DNA from: Agrypnia vestita
Taxonomy: Eukaryota > Arthropoda > Insecta > Trichoptera > Phryganeidae
Assembly: GCA_016648135.1 (NCBI GenBank)
Contig: JADDOH010014720.1
Span: forward strand, 1-64,000
Direction: 5' to 3'
DNA: 64,000 nucleotides
The translations under genes were made by a program, and so were the position numbers. Every line of letters starts with the position of its first letter. Within the stretch, counting starts at the first letter, position 1. Shown here piece by piece: positions 63,405 to 64,000 of the stretch. A model generated the notes under the pieces. It saw only the letters and a program-made list of their open reading frames with translations, made no database searches and was not told the DNA's origin.

Positions 63405-63830
63405 TATACTAATATATAAAGATGTAAAGTTTACTAGTAGTTATGTAAGTTTGGATGTAGGAGGTAATCTCCGAAACTACTCATCCGATTTCAAAAATTC
63501 TTTCACCAATATTTAGAATGGACTTTCAAGGTGGACGTAGGCTATATATTATCCGCTTAAAATAAAGGGAATTTTCGTTATGATCTATTTTACAACTAAA
63601 GTCGACGAAAAAATGGTCAATCGATGCGTTTTTTACGAACGCTGCCTTAGCGGTAAGAGATATTTAAAAACTTTCTATAGAGAAGTTGTATAACTCAAAA
63701 AGTTCTATAAATAATTCGAGACCACATATATCTATATGTTAAGGTTAATACACAAATTGATAAAATATGACTAAAAGTTACTAAAAATCCACGCATGTGA
63801 AGCCGCGCGGGAAAGCTTAAATTAATAAAC
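63405..63830 (+). mobile_element. Helitron-like nonautonomous repeat, copy 3
   Basis: tctatactaatatataaaga start, ggaggtaatctccgaaacta c, gtcgacgaaaaaatggtca, and agccgcgcgggaaagctt end. The most complete copy of the family at 24115 and 28310. Confidence 0.55.
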
Positions 63831-64000
63831 AGAAAACACTTGGTCGAAATACGACACTCTTACCTCAAAAACGTTTATTATTGGAAGGGTGGTGGTTTCT
63901 TGCACTCGGTGTGTGATATAAACATGTGTGTCACGCGCTGTGTTGAAAAAAACGGATACATTAAATTAGAGTGTAGTGTAATTTTTTTGAAATATGCGTA

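Overview
The window looks like nuclear DNA of an insect, most likely a moth or butterfly (Lepidoptera). It is strongly AT-rich, its genes are split into short exons by long introns, and most of the rest is debris of transposable elements typical of lepidopteran genomes (LINE ends, hAT-type MITEs, Helitron-like repeats, tRNA-derived SINEs, Penelope, pogo and mariner remnants). There is no operon or other bacterial organisation. The species assignment is inference; no search could be run.

Two protein-coding genes can be reconstructed, and they converge. On the + strand, 946-8321 holds the last six coding exons of a monoamine-oxidase-like (flavin amine oxidase fold) gene whose 5' part lies left of the window. 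All six exons join in frame (957 nt including the stop) and end in a C-terminal membrane anchor, but the flavin-binding signatures of the family are eroded, so it is either a pseudoenzyme or an early pseudogene. Its last intron appears to be GC-AG. On the - strand, 47804-9204 holds a complete five-exon gene for a 256-residue secreted takeout / juvenile-hormone-binding-protein-like protein. The signal-peptide exon (47711-47804) is separated from the next exon (15376-15616) by an intron of about 32 kb that fills the middle of the window.

Region by region: 1-8.4 kb is the MAO-like gene with small repeats in its introns. 8.4-9.2 kb is the short convergent intergenic stretch. 9.2-15.6 kb holds four takeout-like exons with LINE, SINE and pogo-type fragments between them. 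15.6-47.7 kb is intron 1 of that gene, packed with transposon remnants: a GAGCATGCTC-rich element, nested inverted-repeat elements, hAT MITEs with target-site duplications, a Penelope-like element with inverted arms, hammerhead-ribozyme-like cores, a 92-bp tandem array made from a mariner tail, a perfect 80-bp palindrome, and two G+C-richer islands that could be regulatory. 47.8-64 kb is upstream of the takeout-like gene; I find no host gene there, only a possible promoter and more transposons (a pogo-like element with a zinc-finger relic, a second GAGCATGCTC element with a MADF-like reading frame, and a 1.9-kb degenerate DNA transposon).

The two genes do not obviously act together. One resembles a mitochondrial outer-membrane amine oxidase, the other is a secreted hydrophobic-ligand carrier. 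The less ordinary observations are the flavin-motif-poor MAO-like gene with its GC-AG final intron, the hammerhead-like cores in inverted Penelope-type pairs, and the pair of GAGCATGCTC elements carrying a MADF-like fragment.
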